In this document: piece after piece, positions 19,820 to 30,899 of the stretch | Layout of the letters: every line of letters starts with the position of its first letter | How positions within the stretch are numbered: the stretch's first letter is position 1 | From: Mantis religiosa | Lineage: Eukaryota > Arthropoda > Insecta > Mantodea > Mantidae | NCBI GenBank assembly: GCA_030765055.1 | Contig: JAUKNK010000058.1 | Span: forward strand, 398,501 to 462,500 | Length of the DNA stretch: 64,000 nucleotides | Direction of reading: 5' to 3' | Notes under the pieces: model-generated | What the model saw: the letters and a program-made list of their open reading frames with translations, nothing else | What the model was told of the DNA's origin: nothing | Database searches by the model: none | Translations under genes and position numbers: made by a program

Positions 19820-22800
19820 TTAATTCTGTAGTCCACCATGGCCTCTGCCATCACTCTCTCCCTCCGCCGCCCATGCAGTCAACTCCATTGTTAGTTTATT
19901 CAATAATTCTTCCCGTCTTATCCTATTTTGTATTCTAGAACTCCTTCTTGGATCTTGTACTATTCTTCGCCTATTATCAACTCTTTCTCTGAATATTTTT
20001 ACCTCCCATGCTTTCATACTTACAAAGTTAGTCCAAACTTGTAATTTATTTACCAATTGTTGATCTCGAATTATGTCATATACGATATATCCTGCTAGCG
20101 CATGCCTCTCTTCTTGTTGGTGAATTGCATATCTTCCACATTCAAATACTACATGTTCAGGATTATCTTGTTTGTTGCATAATTCACATATATCATTTTC
20201 AGTTTTATTGATTTTCTTCCAATAGGTCTTATAAGGTCCGTGTCCTGTTATATAATGTATAAATCCCTTTGTTGGTTGAATAAAATTCAATTTTAATCTC
20301 TCTTTGACGTTCTGAAAAATTTCAAACACTCTTCTACCTTCTAGACTTTCTGTCCATTCATTTTGCCATTTATCTTTTAAACTATTTTTAATCACCCAAG
20401 ATTTGTTTGTTCTGACTCCAGTTATATTATAAACTTTTTCTAAGTTTCCTTTTTTCGCCCAAAATTTTGCGCCCTTCAATCTTATTAATAAATCAATCGG
20501 CCAAATGGCCGTTGTTACTAGCAATGCCATAGTTGGTGTTGTTTTTACAGCTCCTGTCAGACGTAATAATAGTTTTCTTTGCGTTCTTCTCAACAGTCTT
20601 CTTATTTGCACATCATCCATCCTTTCTGCCCAAACTGCTGCCGCATACGTCATAATTGAAGCAAAAATGGTGTTATGATATATCTGTATGTTACGCAATG
20701 GAAGTACAAAATTTAAATTGGTTATTCTTGCTAGCTTTAGCATTATTTTCTCTGTTTTCTGCCTAATATACTCCGTGTGTTTTCTGAAATGAAATTTTTC
20801 ATCTATCATGATAACCAAATATCTCATCTCTTTTTCCCGTTTAATGTTCTGATTATTTATCTTCACTGTAGGATCCCGCTTTAAATTTCCCGTAAAAAGC
20901 ACATAATTTGACTTGTTTGGTGCAATTTTTAGTTTTGTTCTGAAACACCAATTTGATAATGTATTTGTAACTTCTCTTGCTTTATTTTCTAGCTCTAGTC
21001 TGCTCTGTCCATCCATCATTATGACTATGACATCAGCATACGCTATTACATCCAAAACCTTATGATCTCTTTCCAGTAGTTCTAATAAATCTTCTGATAG
21101 AATATCCCAAAAAAGGGGCCCCAAGATAGAACCCTGAGGGCAACCCTTGGTTATCTTTTTCCTAGTTTCAAAATTTGATCCACCAATGAATACTTCTCTA
21201 TTGGAACAATAATCCTTTAATAAATTATAAATAGTACTTGAATATTTCTTGTCTTTTAAAATGCCGAAAAAATACGGCCACCATAAATTATCAAAAGCGC
21301 CCGATATGTCCACAAATAATCCAATTACATAATTCTTTTGGCTTTTTGACACTGTTTCTTGAATTTTTAATATTGCATCCTCAGTTGAATATCCCTTTCT
21401 GAAACCAAATTGTTTATTATTCATACCCAGCACAAACCTATTTTCCATTATTCTTTTATATATTAACTGTTCAAAGATCTTGCCAATAGCATTTAATAAA
21501 CATACTGGTCTGAAATATTTTGGTTGCGTTCTGTCCTTATCTGCTCCTTTGCACAAAATTACAACCTTTGCCTCCTTCCACAAGTTTGGAAATCTCCCTC
21601 TTGCCAAACAGTCATTAAACAAGAAACACAAAAACAAGACAATTTCTTCTCGTAGATTATACAAGACTTCATTTATAATACCATCTGGACCAGGTGCCTT
21701 CTTCTTTTTTAACTTCTGCAGAATTAATTTTATTTCTGTAATATCAAAGGGATAAACAGGATTTCCTGTATACTGCAACATCATCTGGTTTCTTTTTTCA
21801 ACATGAATATCATCATCTTCTTCCTCTTTATCATCTGGCAATAACGTATGTAATAACAATTCCACCGATTCTTTCCCGCTTTCTGTCATCTCTCCATTAC
21901 CCTTATCTAATGTGGTTAAGATTTCTGGCTTCTTAATTTTATCCATAATAATTTTATACGGTTGTCCCCAGACATCTTGTTTTAAATTATTTTCAACGAA
22001 CTGTTCCCAATGTTGTTTTCTGGTGTCTTCTAATAATTGTTTATACTTTTGTTTGGCCTCCCTATAATTCTTTAAGTTCTCTTCTCTTTCCGTATGTATG
22101 TTTGATTTTTGATATATTCTTCTTAATTTCCTTGCTAACGATCTCAGCTTCTGCAATCTATCTGTCCATTTTATTTTATCCTTATTATTAGAAATTGTTA
22201 TCTTTGGAACGGATTTTGATACTGCTACTTTTATTGCTTGTGTTAAATTTATTGCATCCAAATCCACTGATATTCCCGTATACTGTAAATTTAAATCCTT
22301 AAATACTTGCTTCATCTTATCCCAATTTGCTCTTTTATAATTATAACGTAATTCTATTTCATGTTCTTCTTGAATTACTTCCCCATTCAATATATAATCA
22401 AAATAAATCAAATTATGATCACTTGTGGTCTGACCCTGTGTGACCCACCAATTTCTAATCTTCTTCTCCGCTGTTGCTGACGCTAAAGTAATATCTATAT
22501 TTTCTTCAGCACCTGCTCTATTTTGAAAAGTTTGTGGATTACCATCTTTATTTATTACATATAAATTTAATTCCGAGATATGTTCTTCCAGTTCCTCCCC
22601 TCTTTCATCTGGTCTTTTACTGAACCACCAAGTTGATTTTGCATTACAATCACATACATGCATGATTTCTTTATTTCTGAATTTATTATGAAGATTTTGT
22701 AATTTATATAGAAAGGCTTCAATATCCAAACTATATTGAAAATAATAATTTGCCAATATAAAACTTCCATACTTTGTTATAACTTCAATGCAATTAACAT

Positions 22801-23053
22801 GCATATCCAGAAATTGCGCTATGTTTACTATTTGCAAATCTTGCTTGAAAATTACTATTGCTGCCATTGCCTTTTCCTGAGATAAGATTTGTCGGGATCT
22901 TAACGGCATATATGGAATTTTGGAATTTACCACATACGGTTCTTGAATACAGATAATATCTAATTTTAATTCTTCTGCAATTTTTCTTATTTCCGCCATA
23001 ACCAATTTACTTCTTTGCCCATTTATCTGTGCAATTCTTAAGCTTTCCTCCAT
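19820..23053 (-). CDS. R1-like LINE ORF2: endonuclease and reverse transcriptase (RT active site mutated)
   Basis: A single open frame of 1,077 residues. N-terminal APE-type endonuclease: IAQINGQRSK, IICIQEPY, VCDCNAKSTWWFS, then NIDITLAS and TTSDHNLI. RT (about 450-780): KKKKAPGPDGI, then VCLLNAIGKIFEQL, FGFRKGYSTEDAI, DISGAFDNLWWP and KGCPQGSILGP, then AYADVIVI where YADD is expected. The second catalytic Asp is Val (GTC at 21,029-21,031 on the plus map as GAC), one base from GAC. C-terminal CCHC-like CELCNKQDNPEHVVFEC near residue 960. The protein is otherwise intact, so catalytic loss probably postdates insertion. Confidence 0.85.
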   Translation of the reverse strand: MEESLRIAQINGQRSKLVMAEIRKIAEELKLDIICIQEPYVVNSKIPYMPLRSRQILSQEKAMAAIVIFKQDLQIVNIAQFLDMHVNCIEVITKYGSFILANYYFQYSLDIEAFLYKLQNLHNKFRNKEIMHVCDCNAKSTWWFSKRPDERGEELEEHISELNLYVINKDGNPQTFQNRAGAEENIDITLASATAEKKIRNWWVTQGQTTSDHNLIYFDYILNGEVIQEEHEIELRYNYKRANWDKMKQVFKDLNLQYTGISVDLDAINLTQAIKVAVSKSVPKITISNNKDKIKWTDRLQKLRSLARKLRRIYQKSNIHTEREENLKNYREAKQKYKQLLEDTRKQHWEQFVENNLKQDVWGQPYKIIMDKIKKPEILTTLDKGNGEMTESGKESVELLLHTLLPDDKEEEDDDIHVEKRNQMMLQYTGNPVYPFDITEIKLILQKLKKKKAPGPDGIINEVLYNLREEIVLFLCFLFNDCLARGRFPNLWKEAKVVILCKGADKDRTQPKYFRPVCLLNAIGKIFEQLIYKRIMENRFVLGMNNKQFGFRKGYSTEDAILKIQETVSKSQKNYVIGLFVDISGAFDNLWWPYFFGILKDKKYSSTIYNLLKDYCSNREVFIGGSNFETRKKITKGCPQGSILGPLFWDILSEDLLELLERDHKVLDVIAYADVIVIMMDGQSRLELENKAREVTNTLSNWCFRTKLKIAPNKSNYVLFTGNLKRDPTVKINNQNIKREKEMRYLVIMIDEKFHFRKHTEYIRQKTEKIMLKLARITNLNFVLPLRNIQIYHNTIFASIMTYAAAVWAERMDDVQIRRLLRRTQRKLLLRLTGAVKTTPTMALLVTTAIWPIDLLIRLKGAKFWAKKGNLEKVYNITGVRTNKSWVIKNSLKDKWQNEWTESLEGRRVFEIFQNVKERLKLNFIQPTKGFIHYITGHGPYKTYWKKINKTENDICELCNKQDNPEHVVFECGRYAIHQQEERHALAGYIVYDIIRDQQLVNKLQVWTNFVSMKAWEVKIFRERVDNRRRIVQDPRRSSRIQNRIRREELLNKLTMELTAWAAEGESDGRGHGGLQN

Positions 23054-25275
23054 GAGTTACTTACTAAATTTAATCCACCAAATACATCTCTTCTTACTTT
23101 TGCGAAATTCTCTCTATTTTCATTTACTTCATTTGCCATATTATGATTGAAACTTCTTATATTGTCCTTAAATTTATTTACTTGGGCTATTTTATATTTA
23201 TTTTGTGTAGAAGTTATAGATTTATTTGTGTTTACAGCTGATAAACATGTTGCTATAATATTTTCCGATTTATTAGATTTATTTGGAATTTTTTGTGCAT
23301 TGGTCTTATAAAATGTTGTTTCTGGCTTAAAGCTAGGATTAAAATTGGCGGTTTTTACTACATTATCCTTTACGACATCTTTTATAACAATCTCCGATCT
23401 ATTTAATCCTGAATGTCTAATTTGTGCATAACAATGTGGCCAGCTTGCTGCTGAATCAAATACAACTCGACCATAACATAGAACAAGATCATTATATAAT
23501 TCTTCTAGATCTAATACCTCTCCCCTTCTCTCAAAAGCAATATTTAACAACAACATTAATTCTTCTAGATCTGTTGGTAGATTTTTTGTTCTTGATTCCA
23601 TCCTTTCAGCTGCAGTTGGAACTGGAATCATAATTTTATCGCCATTTTCATGAGCTCTTCTTGTAATATATCTTAATGCCGCAATTAGTGTCTTGGGTTC
23701 TTCTAATCTACTTAACTTCAACGTTTTTTCAAAATCATTATAAATTTCCTTAATATTAAACTCTTCGGTCTTTTCTTTCGTATCCTTTTGATTTATTAAC
23801 GACCATTCTCCCTGTTCTCTATCCTTCTCAAACACAAACTCAACTTTTTCAACTTCGTCTACAACTTGAACATTCTCCTTTCTTTCCTCTTCTTCGCCTA
23901 CTTTTTCATATATTATTTCATCATAATTTATTTCAACATTCCTTCTTGTATTCCTCTTCTTATTCTTCTTTATTGGTAAGTGAATATTTTCTTCACTGTT
24001 GACCATAATCAATTCGGGAAACAAATCTTTCTAACATCATATTATAAGATGAACAATTCCCCTTGCCTCCGCAAATCTTGCCTCTCCTCTTGCAAGGAAT
24101 ACAACATTCTTCTCTTTTCTCACATTCATTCCTCAGATGTCCAATTTCTCCGCATTTTCCACACACTTTATTATTTTCCCTACAGGATTTCTTGACATGA
24201 CCATAATTATAGCCATTCAAACATTTCGGTACAGAGATGAAATTCTTTACTGCTACCGCTTGAAAACCTGCATATATTCTTCCTGATTGAATGAGATTTT
24301 TCCACAATATTGGAGAAACTTCTGCCACATGATGAACTGTAGCTCTATTTCTCGGACCAGTCTTAAATCTTAAAACAAACTGTTCACTGAACTCTTCTTT
24401 CGTCATCTCGTCTATGAAGTTTTGTTCATAAATATTTTCTTGTAACTCCTCATCTGATACACCTTTCAAAACATTAAACAAGATAACTTGTGGATTTCTT
24501 TTCTTCGGCTCTTCAATCTTCAATTCTTTTTCCAATAACTCTTTACAGTTTTCTCAATATCTTCTTTTGTTTCTGTTTCAATTAGTACATTTTTGCCCGC
24601 TGGTCTCAAACTACAAATTCTTATTTTATTCTTAACAGGATTCAAATTCTTAGTAACTGTTTCTTGTAGATCTTTAATATTCATGTCATTTTTGGCTGAG
24701 ATGAAAACATCATGTTTTTTATTATGTAACGCTTTCCTTACTTGTTGTTGCTTGCCAGTTTGCGCCGGAGTGGCAGTAACCTGAGCAAAAGTTTTCGGTG
24801 TCTCCATCATTGTTGCTTTAACCTCTTTCCATACTTTGACTTCTGCAAAAGCTCTTTCTTTTTCTAGATTAACCCTAAAAAATTCCTTCCTCATGCCTTC
24901 TATTAAAAATAACAATCTCTCCTTTGATCTTGTCCCCATCCTTTGATCATTTGTTAAAATAGAATTTGCTTCGTTACTTAAATCTTCAAAATTCAACATC
25001 ACCTGCTCCGGACTTCCTCCAACAATATTTTCCGTTTTATTTGTTGAATCCATATTTATTGCATTTGTTTCCTCTTTCTTCTTCTCTTTTAAATCCTTTT
25101 CTTCTTTCTTCCTCTCTAAAACATCCTCATCTTTGCTCTTTTTATCTTCTTTCTTCTTCTTCTTCACATCTTTGCCTTCACCTACCTTCCCTATTTCTTT
25201 TTTCCCTCTATCATCGCTTCTTGGCGATTTCAAAGATCCCCTTTGTATATTAGTTTTGGGTTTGGCTTCTTCCAT
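23038..25275 (-). pseudogene. R1-like LINE ORF1, three frames
   Basis: Three overlapping minus-strand frames (25,275-24,520; 24,535-23,993; 24,024-23,038) make up one Gag-like protein of about 740 residues. The first is very Lys/Glu-rich (coiled coil, nucleic-acid binding). The second has the RRM-like ILFNVLKGVSDEEL and tandem CCHC knuckles (CLNGYNYGHVKKSC; CGKCGEIGHLRNEC; CIPCKRRG). The third carries a basic stretch and the C-terminus, overlapping ORF2 by 16 nt. The joins near 24,525 and 24,010 look like single-base indels and not programmed shifts. Confidence 0.8.
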
Positions 25276-25647
25276 CCATTAATAAAAGCGCTTTAATACG
25301 TTGAAGCAAACCAAGAAAGGATGGGCAATACTGCGCGCACAGACTGTACACACTCACTCCCCCTATTTGATCCATGCTGTAGAGGTCACTGATGCAGCAG
25401 CAGCGACTGGCTAGCCGCCTATACACATATGTTAGGCAATGCACAAAAATTTGTTACCTTTATCACTCTATAACTTCCAAACTATTTCTGTATCATTATG
25501 AAACAAGTACTCACAGACAGCTGGTTTCTTCTTCTTTCTTCCAATATACAACACTATTAAAACAAACTTGTTTTAACCACTGTTTTTATGCTTCAACGCG
25601 GAGCTCAAACGTAACACGTCCGGAGACAGTTACCACCTGTGCAGGAA

Positions 25648-27865
25648 AAGGCGATAGTGACTACGGCCGCACGGACAAAGTGTTTCACTGCATCGACACC
25701 GGGGATACCCGGCCTATTCGGCAACCACATAGACGCACTCCGCTGGCGAAGTAAGGGGTGTTATGAGACATGCTGGAGGACATGAGATCCAGGGGGGTGA
25801 TTGAAGAGTCTGACAGCCCTTGGTGTTCACCTGTAGACTTGGTGACGAAGAAGAACGGCAAGCTACGCTTCTGCGTGGACTACAGGAAGCTGAACGTTGT
25901 CATCCGGAAGGACTGCTTCCCTTTATCCCGGATTGACGACACCCTGGACACGCTAGCTGATGCGCAGTGGATCTCGACCCTGGACCTGAGGTCGGGCTAC
26001 TGGCAGGTAGCTCTAGATCCGAGAGAACAGAAGAGAAGACCGCATTCTCGACAGGCCAAGGGCTCTGGCAGTTCACAGTTATGCCCCTTGGCCTCTGTAA
26101 GGCACCAGCTACATTCCAACACCTCATGGATTCAGTGATGAGAGGACTGACTTACGATGCCTGCCTGCTATACCTGGACGACATCATCATCGTCGGTAAA
26201 ACTTTTGAAGACCATCTAGAGAATCTGAGTAAGGTGCATCAGAGATTTCAAGCGACCGACTTGAAGCTGAACGCGAAGAAGTGCCAGCTCTTGCGCAAGG
26301 AAGTGAACTACTTGGGCCACATAGTGTCAGCAACCGGAGTGGCCACAGACTCGGAGAAGACACAGGCTGTGAATTATTGGCCTCGCCCAAAGGATAAGAA
26401 AGAGTTGCGCAGTTTCCTGGGGCTGTGTAGTCATTACTGCCGCTTCATAAAAGGGTTCTCCAACATCGCAAAACCACTCACCCGCCTGACAGAGGAACAC
26501 CGGCCTTATGTGTGGACGTAGGATGCCGAAAACGCTTTCCAGCACCTAAAGGAGACCCTGTGCAGTGCTCCAATTTTGGGTTTCCCACAACCGGGTGGCG
26601 CCTACATTGTGGACACCGTAGCCAGCGACCATTGCATTGGAGATGTCCTATCGCAGACCCAGGACGGCCATGAGCGGGTGATAGCCTACTACAGCAAGAC
26701 GCTATCCAAGGCAGAGAAGAACTACTGCGTCACTCGACGAGAAATTATTGGTGGTAGTAAAGACCTTGGAGCACTTCCACAAGTACCTGTACGGTCAGCC
26801 ATTCCACCTGAGGACTGACCATTCCGCCCTAACCTGGCTATTGAGCTTTAAGAACCTGGAAGGGCAGACAGCACATTGGGTTCAGAGGCTGCAGGATTAC
26901 GACTTCACCTCGGAACATCGCAGAAGGAAGAGCCACGGTAACCCGGACGCTATGTCCCGAAGACCCTGTCCAGAAGAGTGCGGCCAATGCACAAGAGTGG
27001 AGGAGAAGGAGCGTGCCGCAGCATTTCGAATATTCACGGCAGTGCCTGCGGATGGCTGGGATAGCCCAGGCCTGAGGAGGGAGCAGATGGCGGATGCAGA
27101 CTTGGGGCCACTCTTGAGGGAAGTGGAGGCAGGGACGAGACCAACCTGGGCGGACATGGCACCGAGGAGCGCCACCTACAAGTCTTTCTGGGCCCAATGG
27201 GACTCGTTGAAGACCAGAGAGGGTGTGCTGTTCCGGGTATGGGAATCACCCGATGGGAAGACGCTGAGAGAACAGTTGGTACTTCCCCGGAGTAAGGTCC
27301 CGGAAGTCTTGGAAGAAGTGCACGCCGGTACTTCAGGAGGACACTTGGGAGCGATCCGGACGATTTACAAACTACGGCAGCGCTACTACTGACTGAGGCT
27401 CCGAGCAGACGCTGAGAGATGGTGCCGTCTGTGTCACGTGTGCGCGGCGAGTCGTGGCCTCCAGACTAGGAGCCGGGGTCGCATGCAACAGTACAACGTC
27501 GGAGCGCCATTCGAACGGATCGCCGTTGACATTGCTGGACCATTCCCAATATCCAAGCGAGGCAACAAGTACCTGATGGTGGTCGTGGACTACTTCACTA
27601 AGTGGCCGGAGGTGTTTGCCATTCCGAACCAAGAGGAAAGGACAGTCACAAACTGCCTCGTGGAGCAAATGTTTTGCCAATTTGGGGTACCCTTAGAGCT
27701 GCACAGTGACCATGGCACCAATTTTGAGTCCAACCTGATGAAGGAGGCACTAGAGAGACTTGGGGTTAACAAGACCCGCACAACACCTCTGCATCCCCAG
27801 TCGGATGGCATGGTCCAAAGGTACATCAAGACCTTAGAGGAACACCTGAAAAAGGTCGTGGCCAG
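25648..27865 (+). pseudogene. Gypsy pol: RT, RNase H, integrase, broken
   Basis: The element resumes exactly at the repeated 9 bp. RT: GVIEESDSPWCSPVDLVTKK, LRFCVDYRKLN, FPLSRIDDTL, then a frameshift, QFTVMPLGLCKAPATFQ and YLDDIIIVG with the catalytic pair intact. A TAG stop follows at 26,519. RNase H: a region with ERVIAYYSKTLSKAEKNY and HLRTDHSALTWLLSFKN in shifted frames. Integrase: an HHCC-like zone near 27,370-27,440, then DIAGPFPISKRGNKYLMVVV, LHSDHGTNFESNLM and a TPLHPQSDGMVQRY block. Coding homology stops near 27,865 at the truncated LINE, and no 3' LTR follows. Confidence 0.85.
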
Positions 27866-27898
27866 GATACAAGGAGAGAGGCAAGAAAAATTTTAATA

Positions 27899-28543
27899 GA
27901 CAAATGGCAAAAAGAATGGAATCAATCGGAGAAAGGTAGAAGAGTATATGATCTATTCCCCATCATAACCGTATCACCAACTAAGGAGAGCATTCAATAT
28001 ATTACAGGACACGGCCCATTTGATACATATTTTGCGAAGATTCGAAGCAAGGAAAGTGATAAATGTAATACATGTGATATAGTAGGCAACCCCGAACATG
28101 TGATCTTTGAATGTACGAAATACAACGATGAGGTACAAGAGGAACGCGCAATGCTAGCAGGAAAAGCAGTTTGGCACATCGTAAGAAGTCACGAGGATTT
28201 GTGTATAGTGAACAGAATGGTGGCAAAGATATCGAAAATAGTCATGGAGGAGTACAGAAGACCAGCGGAAATGCAAATAATGGACGCAATACATCAGCAG
28301 CAACACCAAAACCAGGACGAATCACCAAGAAGGTCACAAAGAATAAGGCAACAAGAAATAAGTACCCACGTCGAAGAAGAGGATAGAAATGGTGCAGATC
28401 TCAGGCCAGAACAGGGCGACCAATCCATAAATAGACGTAGGCAACTTCGGACCAGAACAGGACGTCAAGAATGGGCTGAGAGGAGAAGGGGACAGCCACA
28501 ACAGATCATCACACGGAGCTCATCTGATAGCGAAGATAGCTAG
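27899..28543 (+). pseudogene. R1-like LINE ORF2 C-terminus
   Basis: The frame reads a WQKEWNQSEKGRRVYDLFP block, YITGHGPFDTYFAK, a CCHC-like CNTCDIVGNPEHVIFEC, then a basic, Gln/Arg-rich tail (SPRRSQRIRQQ) ending SSDSEDS. It aligns by block order with the full-length ORF2 (YITGHGPYKTYWKK; CELCNKQDNPEHVVFEC), although the proteins are clearly different families. The RT is absent. Confidence 0.8.
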
Positions 28544-28848
28544 AGACAACATTTGTTGAAATTCAATTGATAGATAGCAGATTGGTAGAAAGTGCTGGCA
28601 GTAAACAGTTTTTCATCCACATGTATTGTTAATTTAACTAGTCAGAATGTTTTATAATAGAGTAGAACTGCCAGCTTAGGATATAGATTAAAGATATATG
28701 TAAAGTAGCTGGGAAACCGGCTGCTATAGGTTAGATAGCTTAGTAGGTTAGGAGTAGTTAGTTTAGATATAGGTAATCTGCGAAATGTATAAATGTTCCA
28801 ATCTAAAGAAATGTAATAACAATAAAGAGATGTAACTTTGGAACTTAT

Positions 28849-28877
28849 GTCCTGGTATAGACTCAAGGCACCAGGGC
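28849..28877 (+). other. 3'-UTR hairpin of LINE copy 2
   Basis: GTCCTGG (28,849-28,855) pairs with CCAGGGC (28,871-28,877), 7 bp with one wobble, around a 15-nt loop. Compared with 19,594-19,625 the stem differs by a C-to-T with a matching G-to-A on the other side. Confidence 0.6.
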
Positions 28878-28915
28878 ATAGTTCATGCAGATTTTATTTT
28901 TTTATTTTTAATATA

Positions 28916-29985
28916 AATTTGACTACAGTCACAGCATTCAATTTGATATATACCTGATTTTTTGTTAGATGGAATGGCATCTTTGATGTTTGAGCAAATT
29001 AGGTTTTTTAAGGAGCAATGGTTCACTGGAGCTAGTTGAATGTTTTGTTTTTTGAAGCCTTTTTTGAATTTATCAAAGGCCCATGGATGGTAAGTGAGTT
29101 TTGTGAAGATCATTTTAGTTTCTGTTGCTGAGAGGGTTGTGGTTTCCTTTAGTAGTTTCTTCTTTTTTTGCTAAGTTCACTTTTTTGTCTACTAGTGATT
29201 TGGGAAAGTCATTTTGCTGTGCTATTTCAATAATTTTGTTGTATTCTATTTTGTATTCTTCTCCTGTGAGAGGGATGTTGACCAGTCTGTGTGCTAAACT
29301 ATTAAAGATTGCCTGTTTGTGGGATCTTCTGTGTTGGTTTTCTGTAAATGCCAAAGTTTATTCTATTTTTATTTCTGATTATTTTTAGATCTAACAATGG
29401 CAAATACTCGTTTTTTTCAACTTCTGCAGTGAACTTGATGCTTTTTTCTTGAATATTTAAAAGTTTTAGTGCATCACTGATGTGTTTTGGTACTATTGCA
29501 AAGATGTCATCTACATATCTTTGCCAGAGTTTGAACATCCAAGGGAAACCTTTGTTGATCCTTATTTCTAATGCACTCATGTACAGATCGGCCAGGAAGG
29601 GTGATATGGGGTTGCCCATTGCTAACCCTGAAGTTTGATGGAAATATTTTGTTTGAAACTGGAAGAAATTCTGTTCTATGCATAATTTGGTAAGTTCAAT
29701 GTAGTCTGAAATTTCAAGTGATGACATTCCAAGTGATTTGAGCCATTTTTCTATCAATGTTGGGAGTTGTTTAACTGGTATGCTGGGAAACAGTGATTTA
29801 ACGTAAAATGAGACTAGTGTGTCCTCTTCATTTAGTTCAATATCCTTAATGTGCTCTATAAGTTCATAGGTGTTTTTGATGCTTAGGCTATCGAATTTTG
29901 GAAATGAGTTGAATTTGTTTATTAGCCACTTTGCAAGTTTGTATGTTGGTGAATTTATACTGCTAACTATAGGTCTCATTGTTAT
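28916..29985 (-). mobile_element. Penelope-like element D, truncated both ends
   Basis: Minus-strand frames give PLE reverse transcriptase (29,302-29,979), the linker (29,115-29,354, with NSLAHRLVNIPLTGEEYK) and the start of the GIY-YIG nuclease (28,883-29,113, SGIYQIECCDCSQIYI). The sequence stops in the middle of YIG, where the LINE tail begins. The upstream RT edge stops at MRPIVSSINSPTYKLAKWL. Two frameshifts separate the three parts. Confidence 0.85.
29302..29979 (-). pseudogene. PLE D reverse transcriptase, catalytic Asp lost
   Basis: RT motifs: RPIVSSINSPTYKLAKWL, then LVSFYVKSLFPSIPV where the first catalytic Asp (normally DVKSLF) is Tyr, then GLAMGNPISPFLADLYM and RYVDDIFAI with the YVDD pair intact, and LPLLDLKIIRN. 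GAC to TAC is a single-base change. PLE RTs are related to telomerase RT. This copy cannot be active. Confidence 0.85.
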
Positions 29986-29989
29986 GGAC

Positions 29990-30399
29990 CATATTCTTCT
30001 TTGCGTGACGTCTCTATTTTCTCTGTGGGCTGCTGGTGAACTGACCTAATTCGTTTTTTCTCTGTGTACAAATGCATGTGCAAGTGAGTGTGTGCTTTGT
30101 CCATCAATCAGAGCTGATCCATTGGTATCATGTGTAGTTGTTTCTACAGTTCTGCCATTGTTGTGCACAACAACAAAGAGTTGCTCTCAGTCTTTACTGA
30201 CTCACCCTCACATGACTCTCTCATGATCATTACATTTCAGTTCCTCTGGAAGGACACATGGAAGTGCCCTCTTGCCTCAAAAGTGTCACATGTTTACATC
30301 CTTATTGTTATGTAACATCATCAACTGTATTTCAGTTTATTACTACTGATTTAGTTACTTGTTTGTTCTTAAGGAAAACATGTTATACAAATGACATAT
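29990..30399. other. No gene recognised
   Basis: Non-coding, with no motif-bearing ORF. Confidence 0.4.
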
Positions 30400-30560
30400 C
30401 AGTGTGGCTTGCATGACATAGTGATTTGTGAAAAATAAACTAAGTCAGTAACTCTGACTCAAAGATTGGTTGTGCTGCGTATTTCTCAACTCTGCTCCAT
30501 ACACAATTACTCAGATAATATTAACACATTTTATTACACATACACATATATGTAACTTAA
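30400..30560 (+). repeat. Dispersed repeat family B, copy 2
   Basis: Contains GCTCCATACACAATTACTCA, shared with 12,236-12,445 and, inverted, with 59,896-60,000. Similarity outside this core is weak. Confidence 0.35.
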
Positions 30561-30639
30561 ATTAAAAGATGTAGGTTGTTTATAATTTATATTTGTACAA
30601 CTATTTTATTCAGCTGGAAAATTGCAAATTAAATTATTA

Positions 30640-30890
30640 TAGTTAAATGCATAATCAAATAACTATTTATCATGTACATCTTCATTCAGGTTTTATCCAT
30701 CTCAGTCACACATTCATAGCGTTTGTTTGTCCTTTGTTTCTTTGTTCATATCTCAGGTGCCAGCCTGAGCAAAGTACATGGACATTCAACACATCATATA
30801 TTTGTGTCATATGCAGCATTATTCATAATACACCTACCACTACTAGTACTCTCGTACCTTTATTGCCTTTTGGTTACATTGTGTATTAAA
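30640..30890 (-). repeat. Dispersed repeat family A, copy 3 (inverted)
   Basis: On the minus strand it shares GCTCAGGCTGGCACCTGAGA and AACAAAGAAACAAAGGACAA with the family A copies at 1,085-1,510 and 58,676-58,915. Confidence 0.45.
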
Positions 30891-30899
30891 AATTAAAAT

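Larger units (their letters stand above)
19545..25647 (-). mobile_element. Full-length R1-clade-like LINE inside Gypsy pol
   Basis: AAGGCGATA flanks the insertion at 19,536-19,544 and 25,648-25,656. Read on the minus strand, a 5' UTR of about 370 bp precedes ORF1 (25,275 down to 23,038) and ORF2 (23,053 down to 19,820). A 3' UTR with a hairpin (19,594-19,625) follows, and then a (TTTA)n tail (19,545-19,581). Length is about 6.1 kb. The R1-like assignment rests on the ORF1 zinc knuckles, the endonuclease layout and the C-terminal CCHC of ORF2. It is full length but not active: ORF1 is frameshifted and the RT catalytic Asp is mutated. Confidence 0.9.
27870..28915 (+). mobile_element. 5'-truncated R1-like LINE, copy 2
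   Basis: Begins abruptly in the ORF2 C-terminal region and ends with a 3' UTR, the hairpin at 28,849-28,877 and a T-rich/(TTTTA) tail near 28,891-28,912. It runs opposite to the full-length LINE. It lies between Gypsy integrase on the left and a PLE nuclease on the right, so neither flank continues across it and no TSD is visible. Either a deletion or a template-switching event shaped this junction. Confidence 0.75.

Noticed and set aside
29115..29388. Plus-strand ORF with a hydrophobic segment
   Set aside because: Antisense of the PLE D linker region.
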